A stretch of DNA of 64,000 nt from the NCBI GenBank assembly GCA_900175165.2, contig FWWN02000175.1, positions 33,052 to 97,051 of the forward strand. Reading direction: 5' to 3'. This document shows positions 23,973-35,570 of this stretch, piece after piece (the stretch's first letter is position 1; each line of letters begins with the position of its first letter). Under the pieces are notes generated by a model. The model was given only the letters and a program-made list of their open reading frames with translations, made no database searches and had not been told where the DNA came from. Both the position numbers and the translations under genes were made by a program. Source of the stretch: Rhizomucor pusillus. Taxonomy: Eukaryota; Mucoromycota; Mucoromycetes; Mucorales; Lichtheimiaceae.

Positions 23973-26283
23973 TTATTCGAGATTTTCGCGCTCCACAAAA
24001 CTCTGAATCATTCCTTTGGCAGAAGGTTCGTACTCACGCAAGACAACTTTGCCGTCCTCAATGAGAGTATTACCCTGTACGAATTGTTTCCGTGGTTGTT
24101 TGTTCTTGATAACGATATCACGAATTTCATTCCATTCTTCAGGAACGCTTGTAGCTTCCAAGTAGAAACGAACGCCATTCTCCGCATCTGCGGTAGCCTT
24201 GTACACTTGCAGCTTGGAAAGTAGATCGGCTACTGCTGGTGCACCAACAGACCGTATTTTGGATCGATCCATACGAAGTTCTAGTCCTGCTTCACCAGTT
24301 CGCTCAAGGGTTAGGAAACCGTGGCCTGCATTTAGCATGGTTCTAAAGATTGCGTATCGTGCTTGCACGTGAGCTTGTCCCCACTACGTTGCAAGTGTGT
24401 ATGATTGAGTCTCTCAGCACAAAAAAATTCTATATCTCCTTACCTTCTTTGCAGACATATCGTAGAACTCAAGACCGACCAGGCCAGCTCTAGCCATATT
24501 CAAGTACATAACATATAGAACGTTTTCAGCTTCCTGATCGGTGTAACCAAAGGTTTCCAATATATCCGTGTGATGACCTAGGGTCAATGCTATGCACTCT
24601 GCACGGCATTCCTCGTAACTAGAAGAGACGGCTTCAAATAAAGAATTGAAAGTTTGCCCTGGTTTGTACCATGTCTGCACAGGAGTATTCGTCAACGGGT
24701 TGATGGTCTTCTCTTGATCAAAGTTGAGTCTGCCGTCGGCATCTTGCTCAAACAATTTTCCTGTGCCGTGGCCGAGCTCGTGGGTACCGACTTGTACTTC
24801 AAAGGAAGGGTTACGATATTTGCGATACAGTTCGAGATCCTCAGGTGCTATGAATGGGAACTTTTCATTAGGTGCCTGGGCAGAGATCACGTTGCCTAGG
24901 GACACATTCTTGGACCCCAAGACTTGGGTAATGTTCTGATAATTAGGGATATTGATTCCCGCAGGAACTCCAGAGGTAGCAAAGGCAAGCACCTCAAGAG
25001 ACGTAAAATCCGGCTTATTAATAGTCTGTCGTTCAAACTCTTTCGACCAAGGCAACCGCGACACAAATTGAGGGGCGCGATCCACGAGGTTCGCAAACTT
25101 TCGTGTCTGTTCCTTGTTTACCATCGCGACGAACCCCTCCCACTCTGCACGAACACCGTGGGGATCCCGGTAAGTTTCAATGAAGCCGAGGTTAGTTTCG
25201 ACAGCCGGCCCGATGTCATGGAGCCAGTGGCGCTGCGAGTCCATATGTGCCTCAATGGATCCAGTAATGAAAGACTCGTGATATGCGTCTAACATCTTCT
25301 GTTGGTGTTCGTTGGCTGCATATCGTTTAGCTTTGGCGACATTTTCCGCTGCCTTGGCCATTTCCGCTTTGAAATCGCCGTATATAAGCTTTAAAGGTGT
25401 GCCATCCATATCCAAATCCTTTGAGTCTTCGACAGCTGAGGCAACTAGTAGACGGAAGGAACCACTGTCATCTTTGAACAATCTAAGTAGCAAATCATCC
25501 ATCAGCGTATTTCATGAAAATGGTACTTTTTGACAATCTTCGGCATACCTCGTGTTGAGTGCATTGATACTGTTCTTATCCAGGAAGGCCTGCACGTTAG
25601 CGATGTCAGCTTTTGTAACGTTGGAGGAATAATAGCCAGACAAATGGCCATCTTCAGGATATCCGATCAAGTTTCGCGCAGCAGGTTCAATGCCGTAAAT
25701 CTCATCCTGGACTTTTGTAAATGCATCGGCGCACCCACGAGCGGCGGCAATCTTTTGGAACTCGGCAGCTGCTAATCTTGGCACGAACTTTTCATCGCCA
25801 AACGACTTGTAGTTGCTCAGGTTACCGAGGAACTGACCGCAATATTGCATAAATTGCTCAAAAGATTCCTGGGACACGCCGCTACCAGTATTAGATTATC
25901 AGTAAATTGGGTTTGGATACGGCAGCCAACCAAAAAAGAACCGCATTCATGTACCTGTCCTTTTCAAGACATGCAACGTCCACCATAGCACCATCGTCGC
26001 CTGTAAAGATCTTTAGAATCAGGTCATAAATCTTTACAGCAGCAGGATTAGTAGTTTCAAGTATAACTCGTGTTCCTGCAAAGGATGCGCGGGCCATGTA
26101 ATGAGCATAGTGTTTCTCCTTGTCCGAAAGAGTGTCGAAGAAAGGTTTTGCCTCCAGGCGGGAGTAAGGCGTCTGTTCCTCAGCAAGGTAGCGAGTGTGC
26201 AGGGATTGCGACATTTTGAGCTTGGTACAAAATTGCGGCCGGGCTAACTGTAAGAGTACCCTCCCGGTCAAGCTGCGCAGCAT
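23973..26283 (-). CDS. DPP3: Dipeptidyl peptidase III with HELGH zinc motif
   Basis: Exons 26283-25955, 25881-25549, 25482-24444 and 24383-23973 join to 703 residues, close to the family norm. Peptidase family M49 enzymes remove dipeptides from the N-terminus of short peptides in the cytosol. Landmarks: DFTSLEVLAFATSGVPAGIN, NVSLGNVISA, the zinc site at 24768-24782 and the second zinc-ligand segment SSYEECRAECIAL with its Glu. The zinc site reads VGTHELGHGTGK, one residue shorter than the family HELLGH (HEXXGH); the reading frame is intact on both sides. The N-terminal 23 residues (MLRSLTGRVLLQLARPQF...) before an internal Met resemble a mitochondrial presequence, so dual localisation through two starts (26283 and 26214) is possible. 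All introns are GT-AG. Confidence 0.93.
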
Positions 26284-27599
26284 GTCCTTTCAGTAACACT
26301 TGGTCCCGGCGCGAGACAGAAAAGGAAATTTTTACATTTTTCGCTGTCTGCGGTCAAGTATCGGAGAATACGGGAAACATTTTTGCCTGCCAATCGCTGG
26401 GGAGAAAAGGAGTCTGAGCGATAATTTTACCCATCAAAACATTTGAGCGTCTATTTACGATCTCCCTCAAGTAGTCTCATAAGGGACACTGAGAACACTT
26501 TTAGGATCTGTAACGATACACGGTGCATTTTGGGGGATTAGTAAAAGATAGTAACATAAACGTGTAAGAAGGAAACAAGATTAACTTTATGTCCCGGGCT
26601 AATCGGATAAAACGTGTTGTGCATCAGTTTGATGAAAAATCTGTCTTGTCAAGCTCAAACAAGGTGGTCTGATGTTCGGCATCCACTCATGAACCTTCGG
26701 AAAATGTGCCGCACAGCCGTGGAGCTATTCTAAGTTGGGCTTAGATCGTGGTGATAAACATGCAGCCACCACCAATGCTGAAAGAAGGGTTCACTAATGC
26801 TCCTTGTGCACCCATTAATAAAGGGTTGATTTGCTAATCAACTCGAGGCTGTTAACAGATCGCCGTACAAGAGCATGAAATTGAGGCGCGTTGTCGTTCG
26901 ATTCTCGCCCCCAAATATCCTGGTCTCCGCGACATTTGAATCGAGAATTCATCAAGCTGTCGTGACACCAATGGCGGTGTCACCGCTGGTGCTAGAAAAT
27001 CCCGGCGGACAACGTGCTGACAAACCGCTTTGGCAATTGTAGCCAAATATATGAATTGCAAAATTTTATTTCCATGCTTAATTGACATCTCCCATCAATA
27101 AATGGATCTGCGTCCTAGACTATTTGCAGCTAGAAAGCGGGGTGAAAAAGATGCAGAGATCTTTCTTTCTACGCGGAAAAAGAAAAGCTCTCTTGTCGCG
27201 CTGCTGTGCTGTGCACTGCACTTGGAATATCAGGTGTGTCAGCAGAGTAGCCTAAAAATAAAGATGACTTTGATGGCACCACTGCTGCTGCCCGAGATTC
27301 CGCTTACTGTAAAGGTGCGTTAATTAAATCCAGTCAGAGAAATCAAGAGAACCGAGAACAAATGAAAAGTGAACAATCAATAATAATAGTAGCCAGTTCC
27401 CCGGGCCCCAATCGCAGCTTGGTTCAAATGGATTATTGCCTTTACTATTATCATCCATTTTTTTGCCCGCTGATCTTTCCCTCCCCCCATTGCTAAGAAA
27501 AAGACGTGTAACTATTGAGATAAATAGAAGCGCACGTTACAATTGTTTTCCTGTCTCTTTTTTTCCCCTTCGCTTCCCCTTCATTTTATTCTCTTTAAC
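26284..27599. other. Long divergent upstream region of homeobox and DPP3 genes
   Basis: About 1.3 kb without a supported gene. It is unusually long for this window and probably carries regulatory sequence for the homeobox gene. Pyrimidine-rich tracts (near 27470-27590) lie just upstream of the homeobox ATG. Confidence 0.5.
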
Positions 27600-28079
27600 A
27601 TGCTCTCTGTCGCCAATATGTTAAATCAAGACCAGCAGCCTGTGCTGCTGAGCAATCTCACAAACGATAAGCCTAAGGAAACGCCACGACGCCGACCGTC
27701 CATCCTGGATATCAATAATCTTTTATGCTCTGACGAAAGAGAAATAAGCCCACCTCCTATACTGTCGCCACCCTCGCCTTCATCAACTTCTTCGTCCTGC
27801 TCCGAATTGGATGCTTGGCACGCTGGTTCGTTCCAAGCTGAGGATAACTCCAAGAAACGCAAACGGACCGCAAATACAGACAAGAAAGTCAAGCGCAGGC
27901 GCGCTACACCTTATCAACTTCAAGTCCTGAACAAGGTCTTTGAGCAGACCTTCTTTCCTTCGACCCAGCTGCGGGCAGACTTGGGTCAGCAGCTCGGTAT
28001 GAGCCCGCGCACCGTCCAAATCTGGTTCCAGAATAGAAGGCAAGCCATGCGAATGCGTGAACGCCGCAAGAAGGATTAG
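27600..28079 (+). CDS. Homeobox transcription factor
   Basis: Intronless gene of about 159 codons from the ATG at 27600 (a second ATG is at 27618; an earlier one at 27543 would add a hydrophobic leader unlike any homeobox protein). The C-terminal 60 residues are a canonical, non-TALE homeodomain: KRRRATPYQLQVLNKVFEQ for the arm and helix 1, a LGMSPRTVQIWFQNRRQ recognition helix with Gln50 and Asn51, and a basic tail that ends the protein. The N-terminal part is Ser/Pro-rich with ILDINNLL and a KKRKRTANTDKKVKRRR nuclear localisation signal. It should bind TAAT-type sites in the nucleus. Target genes unknown. It faces a Rua1-like regulator gene. Confidence 0.93.
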   Translation: MLSVANMLNQDQQPVLLSNLTNDKPKETPRRRPSILDINNLLCSDEREISPPPILSPPSPSSTSSSCSELDAWHAGSFQAEDNSKKRKRTANTDKKVKRRRATPYQLQVLNKVFEQTFFPSTQLRADLGQQLGMSPRTVQIWFQNRRQAMRMRERRKKD

Positions 28080-28420
28080 CGCGGTATTACCGCTGGTTCC
28101 TATTAATCTGGATCTATTCCCCATTCATTGTAAAACCATTTGCATTACCACACCCCACCCCCACTACAACTATTGGCATCTCTAGTTAGTCTTTTTAAAC
28201 GTCGCAGAGCGCTGTTTGATGTACTTTAATTGCACCTTTTTAACCGAAACAGAATACACCGCCACCTTTCCTTTTCACAAGTAAGAAGTTTAATGTGGTT
28301 ACCATATATACAGTACGCAAAGGAGGAGTTTGCAAAGGGAAGGAAAGAAAATAAAAGGATAGACGCTCACACGAACAAAGCAAAGCAAATGCGATGTGCA
28401 AAGAATATATGCAAGATCAT
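28080..28420. other. Convergent intergenic region
   Basis: 341 bp between the stops of the homeobox and Rua1-like genes; 3' flanks only, nothing recognised. Confidence 0.4.
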
Positions 28421-30355
28421 TCATCGTCTTTTGGAGGACGAGTCACCTTTGGGTTTGTGATATACGTGGCACTGTTTAAAGACGTATGGTTATTAAAATG
28501 ATTAGCGGCGATTTTACTTCGGGAGAGAATTGTATTTAGTACCTTATGGGCATGGCGATACCACAATACGCTGTTTTTTCGCTTGTTGTTGGTGACAGGA
28601 ACCCACTGTCCGCACTGGTGGCAAAGCCCCTCCATCACATCTTGATCGATCCAGCGTTTCTCCAAAGGTTGAATGAATTCTTTACCTGACACTGACGAAA
28701 TTCCATGAAAGAATTGCTTGTGATACCAGTAGGCGCTATTTTTCAGTTGCAACCATTTTCCAGGTTTGCAAGTATCACAAAGTCCTTCTTTGGCTTGTCC
28801 GTTGTACCGTACCCACCGCGGCGTGTATTGATCGTCAGGGAAACGAAGCTTTTGTTTCCGTGGCCGCGCTTCAGGATCTCGTCGTGCAGCCTCCACATCC
28901 GCAGCAGCCATGTCAGGGAAATCAGGGTCACCGGGATCAATGACATACTCGTCTTCATCGTCAGCTTTGTTTCGTCTGCGTTTTGTACCACGTGCAGCAG
29001 ACTGTCGTACAGCTTGACTTTGCAGCGTTGTTCCAGCAGCGGACCCTGTCGCCGGCGTATGCACGTCACCGATCCGCGGCGAGTTGTAGAATGGATCAGG
29101 CTGCATTAGCATAGCAATCGGTTGCGGAGCTTGCTGACGAGGATGCGGTGAATATTGCGCCATGTAAGGGGTTTCCTGATCACTCTGATTCCTTTTCACT
29201 GCAGACTCCTGATGGTACGGATCGTAGAAAGGACCTTGATAGTGTTGCTGAGATGATCCATAGTAGGCCATGGAGGGAAAAGTCCCAGAAGTGTAAGGAG
29301 ATTCCTGTACTGACGGTGCAGACATTGGATGTTGTGTATATTCATACAGTTGAGAATATCCTGATTGGTTATTTGAAGATCTGCTCGCCAAAAACGTTCC
29401 ATCCTGTGTCCACGAGAGCTTCGACGCTTCGACAAATGGAGGTTGCTGTTGCTGTTGCTCTTCTCGTCGCTGCTGCTGAGGTGCGCCACTTACCAAATTT
29501 GGCAATAGATCGGACCTCGCGAGAAAAGATTGAGGCATGGTGTTCCAATTCATGTTGACATCATACGAGTGTCTTCGCACGGTCTCGTTTTCGGCTGTTA
29601 GATTTCCATTATCGTCCGTCATCCAAGCACTCTTGTTCCTAGTTTGCGATGTCACAGACATGTCGTCCTGCCAAGCTCGATTTCCTGAGCAAAAAAGTAT
29701 GGGGTTACAATCATTATGCGCATAAATTTAAGCAATCCACTTGGCTCGATATAAAGGAGAATATTCTCTACGCGATCACAACCCACACCACTGATTTCTC
29801 TCTGTCAAAACGATACTTACCTTTACTTTGATGACCATCCTTTTCAAGTCGATTAAAGTTCGCCAACAACATGGCAGCCTCTATCGAGTTGCGCGGCTCA
29901 GACAGGTGTAAACTCAACTGGTTGCTTTCGCTTTGTATCTCGAGAGGAAGACCTAAGACTGCTGGGCTGCTTTTCCGCTTATCATTTTTCGTAAGAAGCA
30001 GAGCTGGGTTGACTGACGCAGCGTTCTGGGTCATATTGCCGGTATGCTTAAGCGCGGGGGTCCCCGATGGCGCATAGCCTGATGAGGCTTCCAAAACTTG
30101 CTGCGTGGTGATGGGCGGAAGACCGTTCTGAATCAGTGGTTCTGTAGAAGTTGTAGATTCGTATTCGGGTATTGTTGGTAGCGCAGATGTAATGCTGGAA
30201 GGTGTCAACATTGCCGGGTGATCCCGCTCAGTGCTCTGCAAATCAGGCGAAGGCGACAGTTTGAACTGATCGTCGACGGATGCATAGTGAGAAACCCGCA
30301 CCGCTTCAGACCGAGGTAAGTTTTCTGCTCGTGGTGAATAATCGTGAATATTCAT
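28421..30355 (-). CDS. Rua1-type transcription regulator (DUF4451 C-terminal domain)
   Basis: Exons 30355-29821, 29684-28543 and 28471-28421 join to 575 residues. The first two thirds are low complexity (Ser/Thr/Pro/Gln-rich, with a run of glutamines near 29440-29475), as in fungal transcription factors. The C-terminal domain is a cysteine/histidine-rich module: LCDTCKPGKWLQLKNSAYWY, HKQFFHGI, GLCHQCGQWVPV and WYRHAHKCHVYHKPK, matching the DUF4451/Rua1 C-terminal domain of regulators such as Ustilago Rua1. The last His/Cys pair is completed only if the intron 28472-28542 is removed; reading through would replace it with an unrelated tail. The start at 30355 is the first ATG after an in-frame hydrophobic stretch I consider untranslated. 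Target genes unknown. Confidence 0.85.
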
Positions 30356-31510
30356 AAAGAGAGAAGAGAGAAAAGAGAGAATATGCTTAAAAATTAAAGA
30401 CTGGGAAGGGTTGGAGCGATTGATTTGCAAAATTGGTCAAATCAGGTAACACCGAAATCTACCTTGAGTGCATTACGGAAGAAGACTAACATCAACATTC
30501 TTTTTCAGTATATCGACTCTATGCTGCTATATGCGAATTTATCATATATCGATAGAGGATTTCTAATCTCTGTAGCCATAGAATATACAAATAATGCTGT
30601 CCGAAACAGCAAGACGTGCACTCATCGACATCAATGTGGCTTCAAAGTAATATATTACGAGCCATACTACTTTTGACCAACATCAAGCTCGGAAATTTCT
30701 ACTATATCTGCTGCTTTGCATGTTGCAAGTTTGGAAACGATGCTTCATTATTGATGGCAACCTCGCAGCAAGCAAATTTGCTATCAAACGATCGAATTAT
30801 TTCAGGAAAAAACCTCATATGCATATGTACTTCATTGCCAGTATTTTGCCAGTATAAATCTTTGGACTGGATCAGCGATGCTTCCAAGTGAGGCTTCGAA
30901 GAAAAAGAACCAAAGGAACCAGGAAGAAGTTTCATGTTCGAGTTTTCGTGATGCAATCCCCGAAATTTAACTCAGAACCAATCAAATGTATGGGCGTGGT
31001 CGATGCTTTTTTCTGGCCCCGTTTTCTTTTTTTTTTTTCCTTTCGCTCTTGCACTCTTCTCCTCTTTTTTTTCACAAACCTGCAAAAAAGTTTCAATAGC
31101 CGACTGACCTTGTTTTTTCAAACTTTTCGCAAAGCCTCCAGCGTCTCCGGGAATAAACAAACGGTAAGCTTTTTTATACTTTCTTCCTATCCGTACCCTT
31201 TTAGAAAAAAATGATAAATGCTTGGCGACGTGACGTTCAATCTGGCCTACTTTCAACTTCGACGTTGATACGGTTGATACCTGGCGATAACGTATACAGC
31301 CTTTTTTCTTTTCTGGGCGTAAACGCAAACAGCTGCCGTATGACTGGAATTGGGCACTCGCGTCGCCGAAAATAATTTTTTTATTCGTCACCTACCCCCT
31401 TTGTCAACTTTGGGCTCGATCGTCACGAACTTGAATGCTCATCGTCTTACTACTATTCTATAGTTTACATTTTATCTACCTATTTGCCTGCACTTACCTC
31501 GCCCGTTGTC
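30356..31510. other. Divergent promoter region, Rua1-like / BET protein
   Basis: About 1.15 kb with homopolymeric T tracts near 31020-31080 and no supported coding segment. Presumed promoters of both divergent genes. Confidence 0.5.
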
Positions 31511-33675
31511 ATGGCAAACGGAATCGATCACCAAGTCATGTCCTCGGAAACAACTGAGATGGAGTAAGTGTGGAAGAGTGCTGAGGGTGAGAATTGAGGA
31601 GGAGTCGAAATGAATCTCAGATGGAAGATGACGGGGGGCTGTGTGGGAAACGCGTGAAACGCGCGTATTAACGCTGTTATATTTCTTGCAGTCCACAAAA
31701 AATCACAGACGCACCTTCAACTATGCCGAGTACTGGACCCGTAAAAATGGAGTCTGTTTCTACACCCACTAATGGAACACAACCCACGAACACCAACAAA
31801 GAAACTCAATCACCTACTTCACCGCAAACAGCCAAAGTCAAATCACAGGTAGATGTTTGCAGGAACGCTAGAGTCAAGAAAGTACAGAGTTATTAAACAT
31901 TGTTTTTCTTTCATCTCTAGAAATCACGGACCGCCTCTCCTGCTCCATCCATACCCTCTGGCCACACCAACATGACTCGGGACCAACTGAAATACAGTGC
32001 TGCAATTATGCGCAACTTAAAAAAACACAGAGACGCTACACCTTTCCTCAACCCAGTGGATTATGTCAAACTAAATGTTCCTGACTATCCAAAAATTATC
32101 AAGTATCCGATGGATCTGAATACTGTCGATCGTAAATTGAACAACTGTGAATACGAAAATGTTGAAGATTTCATAGCGGACGTACGATTGGTGTTTAGCA
32201 ATTGCTACAAATTCAATGGTCCTGAAGCCATGATCTCCATGCTGTGCCAAAATGTGGAATCTGCGTTTGAGAAGAGTCTGAGACAAATGCCACTCTCGAA
32301 GGAGGTGAGACCGGTAGTCTTTGATAGAGAGAATTAGATGGATTATTCTAAACTATATCAAATTTTGTCAGCCGTCGTCACCGGGTCCTTCGATGTCTGA
32401 TACCAAAGATAGATCCGGACGGAAAAAGAGCAAGGGAGGAACACCTCCTGCGGCTTATCGACGAATTTCCGAAGACGGCCGGCCTAAACGCGAGATCCAT
32501 CCTCCCCCTTCAAAGGACTACCCAGAGCCAATGACGAAACGTCGCAATCCGCGCAAGAATGATGCTCAAATGAAATTCTGTGCTCAAGTCCTGCGCGAAT
32601 TGCGTAAAAACAAGTATCGAAATATTAATTACCCATTCCTTGCACCTGTGGACATTGTTGCGCTTAATATCCCAGATTACCCGTCTATAATCAAGCACCC
32701 CATGGATATGTCGACTATTGAACGGAAGCTTAATGAAGGAGACTATGAAACAGCAGAGGACTTTGAAGCCGATATCCGATTGATGTTTAACAACTGCTAC
32801 ACCTACAACCCTCCTGTAACGCCGGTCTATAAGATGGGAAAGGAACTTGAAAGTATATTTGATGAGAAATGGAAACAAAAGCCTGAACCGCAGCCTGTGC
32901 AGCCTGAGAAGCGAAGGATGGATGATTACGATGATGAAGTTGAATCTGACGATGAATGTAAGTCTTGATGTTGCTACTATAGGTTGTAGAAAGTAGATAC
33001 TTAGACTCTGTTTGATTTTAGACCGTGATAATCAAATTGCAGAACTGGAGCGATCATTAGCGACGCTGACGCAAAAGTTAGAATCCATCAAATCTGGTAA
33101 ACGCAAGAGAACCGAGCGAGGAGGCTCAAAGTCGGGAAGAAGCAGACCTTCTGGCTCAAGAGACAGAAAACCTGCTGCCGATAAGCGACGGCGTACAAGC
33201 AAGAACAGAGAGGAGGAATTACCGGAATTCACATTCGAGCAAAAGAAGGATCTAAGTGAACGCATCAATAATCTAACTGGCGATCGATTGAACACTGTTG
33301 TCACCATCATCCAGAACTCCATGCCAAATTTGGATGGCCAAGGGCAAGAGGAAATCGTACTGGATATTGATTCCTTAGACCGCCGCACATTACATCAATT
33401 GCATGAATTCGTCACTGGCAAAAGTCTCATCCCACAGAGGAAGCAATCGATGGCAAAAGGAGGAAGAAAGCATTACTCTGAACAAGCTGCTGATCGAGAG
33501 ATTCAAGCGCTCAAGGGAGCTTTGCAAAAATTCAATGGTAAGCTATTGGACATGATAGATGTTGCACTGTAAGCTAAACTAACACGCTGAAGGTGCAGAT
33601 AACTCTTCAAGCGAAAGCGATTCAGAGAGTTCATCAGGTTCTGATTCGGATGATTCTGGCAGCAGCTCAGATTAG
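31511..33675 (+). CDS. BDF1: BET-family double bromodomain protein (Bdf1-like)
   Basis: Exons 31511-31563, 31692-31848, 31921-32304, 32372-32957, 33022-33537 and 33593-33675 give 592 residues. BET proteins read acetylated histone H4 and assist transcription initiation. Bromodomain 1 lies near residues 90-190 ([18 protein letters not shown], with the acetyl-lysine-binding Asn in NCYKFN). Bromodomain 2 lies near 265-365 ([19 protein letters not shown], Asn in NCYTYN). A basic linker KRKRTERGG is followed by the NET domain (about 458-530; [16 protein letters not shown]) and a Ser/Asp-rich C-terminal tail encoded by the last exon, typical of BET proteins. All introns are GT-AG. Confidence 0.95.
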
Positions 33676-33945
33676 ATATTCTTTATCTCCTCTTACTTAT
33701 CACCCTACCCTGTCTCCCCTGTTCTGAACAGCTTGTATGTTGCTTTCTTCTCTCGTTTTAACATAGCCCTCTCAAGCATGCACATTGCACACATTGATCA
33801 TATAAGTGACTGGTCTCTGATTGCTATGACGATTGGCTGTTCAGGTATTGTAAATGAGTAACATTCCTTTTGTTTGCCGCAAGTTGATCTTATCCAGGCG
33901 ACAGCCTTAATTAATGGAAACTTTTACTAAGAGTGCTTTTCTAAC

Positions 33946-35047
33946 CTAAAAGGTTTCATCGTCGTATTCATCATTGTGGTGATGAGCGGGTATATCCTCA
34001 TTCTCAGGAGGCACTTCAAAGCCTTCCTCGGTGCTGTACAGGATATTCTGTATATCCTTGAGAATCGGTGTCTCGATGTTCTCTTGCTGTTGAACATCGA
34101 GCTCTTCTTGGACGAGGATCTCGATATCACGCAGTTTGCCAAAGTAAAAATCGCGCTCCTTCTCCAGCCCATCTACAGTCAGCTTGAGTTCTGAGATCTG
34201 CTTGTTGAGTTCAATGATCATGGAAGCAGACTGGTTGTCCAAGGTGCTTTGACTTGCGCTTCCAGAGGATACACGGCCAGAGGCTGTGCGGCTTGTCGCG
34301 CGAGCTGATTACATGCGTGTGGTCAGAAGCCACGCTCTTAGGCATCCATCTGTAACCCGTGCCTGTCTTACCAGCTGCAGGTGCTGCACGTCTAGTCGCC
34401 GTGCTGCCAGTAGTAGATCGAGTGGTGCCTGTTGACTTGCCACCTCCCTTGCGTCGAGCTAAAGCATCGTACGATCCTCCGGGGTAGTTTTGGTCCCAAA
34501 AGCGTTTGATCCATTGCATAAACTCGAGGTTATCTTGGAACTTGCATTTTAAAAGCTTGTCTACAGGCACAACCTAGTTCAATGTCAGTCAGATCTTTTG
34601 CTCCGAGGCATCGCCTATCATATGTGTAAAGATGGAAACCTTATCGATCCTAAACGTACAGACTATTCAAATTATGCCCTTGCGGATGTACAAGTTTCTT
34701 TACACTTACTTGTGCTTGGTGAAGGTATGCTGGAGTATTTTGTAGTTACTGACGTACTCGTATTCTTGCTTGGTATCAAACTTGACTTTGTTCATATGAA
34801 CATCACCTATACATAACAGTCAGCGCTGGTATTAGCAGATCAAAGAGAGACCTTGCCATAGATGGAGTCCATGATTTGACAGTATGCAGCGCCTAAAGCC
34901 AAGAGAGAAAGAGATGAGTTTACAGATGTACGTCGTCTTTGGCACTTCTCGGTGTGTCGTACCTGTGCCAGCTTGCTCGACCTTTGTGTAGTTGAGCTGA
35001 AGCAGATCATTGAGCCAGGCAAGGAGTTCTGTTCTGGATTCACCCAT
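33946..35047 (-). CDS. EB1 microtubule plus-end tracking protein
   Basis: Six exons (35047-34963, 34892-34857, 34806-34710, 34649-34640, 34573-34372, 34304-33946) give 262 residues. EB1 (Bim1/Mal3) binds growing microtubule ends and recruits partners. The N-terminal calponin-homology domain includes [57 protein letters not shown] and [14 protein letters not shown] Ser/Thr/Arg-rich linker follows. The EB-homology coiled coil (about 175-235) has [20 protein letters not shown], and the acidic tail ends YDDETF. Intron 2 (34807-34856) requires a GC donor to yield YGDV, and exon 4 is a 10-nt micro-exon coding IDK. The tail ends in Phe rather than the common Tyr of EEY/DEY motifs. Confidence 0.94.
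34640..34649 (-). other. 10-nt micro-exon of the EB1 gene
   Basis: Exon GATCGATAAG is bounded by TTTAG and GTTTCC. It restores the reading frame (phase 2 in, phase 0 out) and supplies the IDK of the conserved KHKIDKVVPVDKL segment. Confidence 0.8.
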
Positions 35048-35570
35048 CGTAAAGAAAAAAAACGAAGGAAAGCAGGGTGCAATTGGTACAGCGATCGAAA
35101 AAGTGTTACACGCGCTTTTCAAGGGTGACTTTTTCACCGACGCAGCACGTTTTTCAGGGCATCTCCAACAACGTGTTTCGCGTATTTTCCCGGAATGTTG
35201 TTAAGTCCTTCAGGGCTGTTCAGCGTGCTTGATTCCTCTTTCGTCTATTTCTTTCTGTAGCATGAACATCCGGGCGTAGGAAGCCGCGATAACAGGTTTC
35301 CAGAACCATCACATATATTCATTCCATCTGCTTCTACTACTATCATGCTCTATGTGTATTAGATTAAACAATATACATATTGTTACGTATACGAGTCGCA
35401 TTCGTATAACGTGGGCTATATTGCATTCATTTTTTGTGAATTCTACATCAATCGCGTCAAGACCGATCGTTCGTTCGGCTGTCGAAACTGCATCCAATCC
35501 TGCAAGCTTGGATTTTTTAGAGTCTCGCGCTGCGTTCCTTTACTTCTCTATATTTTACAGTTTCTCCCCG
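35048..35570. other. Divergent promoter region EB1 / importin beta
   Basis: About 520 bp between divergent genes; nothing coding recognised. Confidence 0.45.

Noticed and set aside
26820..26960. tRNA-like pieces: GTTCGATTC resembling a B box and TTGCTAA resembling a Ser-GCT anticodon loop
   Set aside because: No A box at proper spacing, T-stem does not pair and no acceptor stem can be drawn; chance similarity.
34305..34335. A 31-nt intron in EB1 starting at a GC after PK
   Set aside because: Too short; the GTAAGA donor at 34371 with a 67-nt intron fits frame and has a CTGAC branch site.
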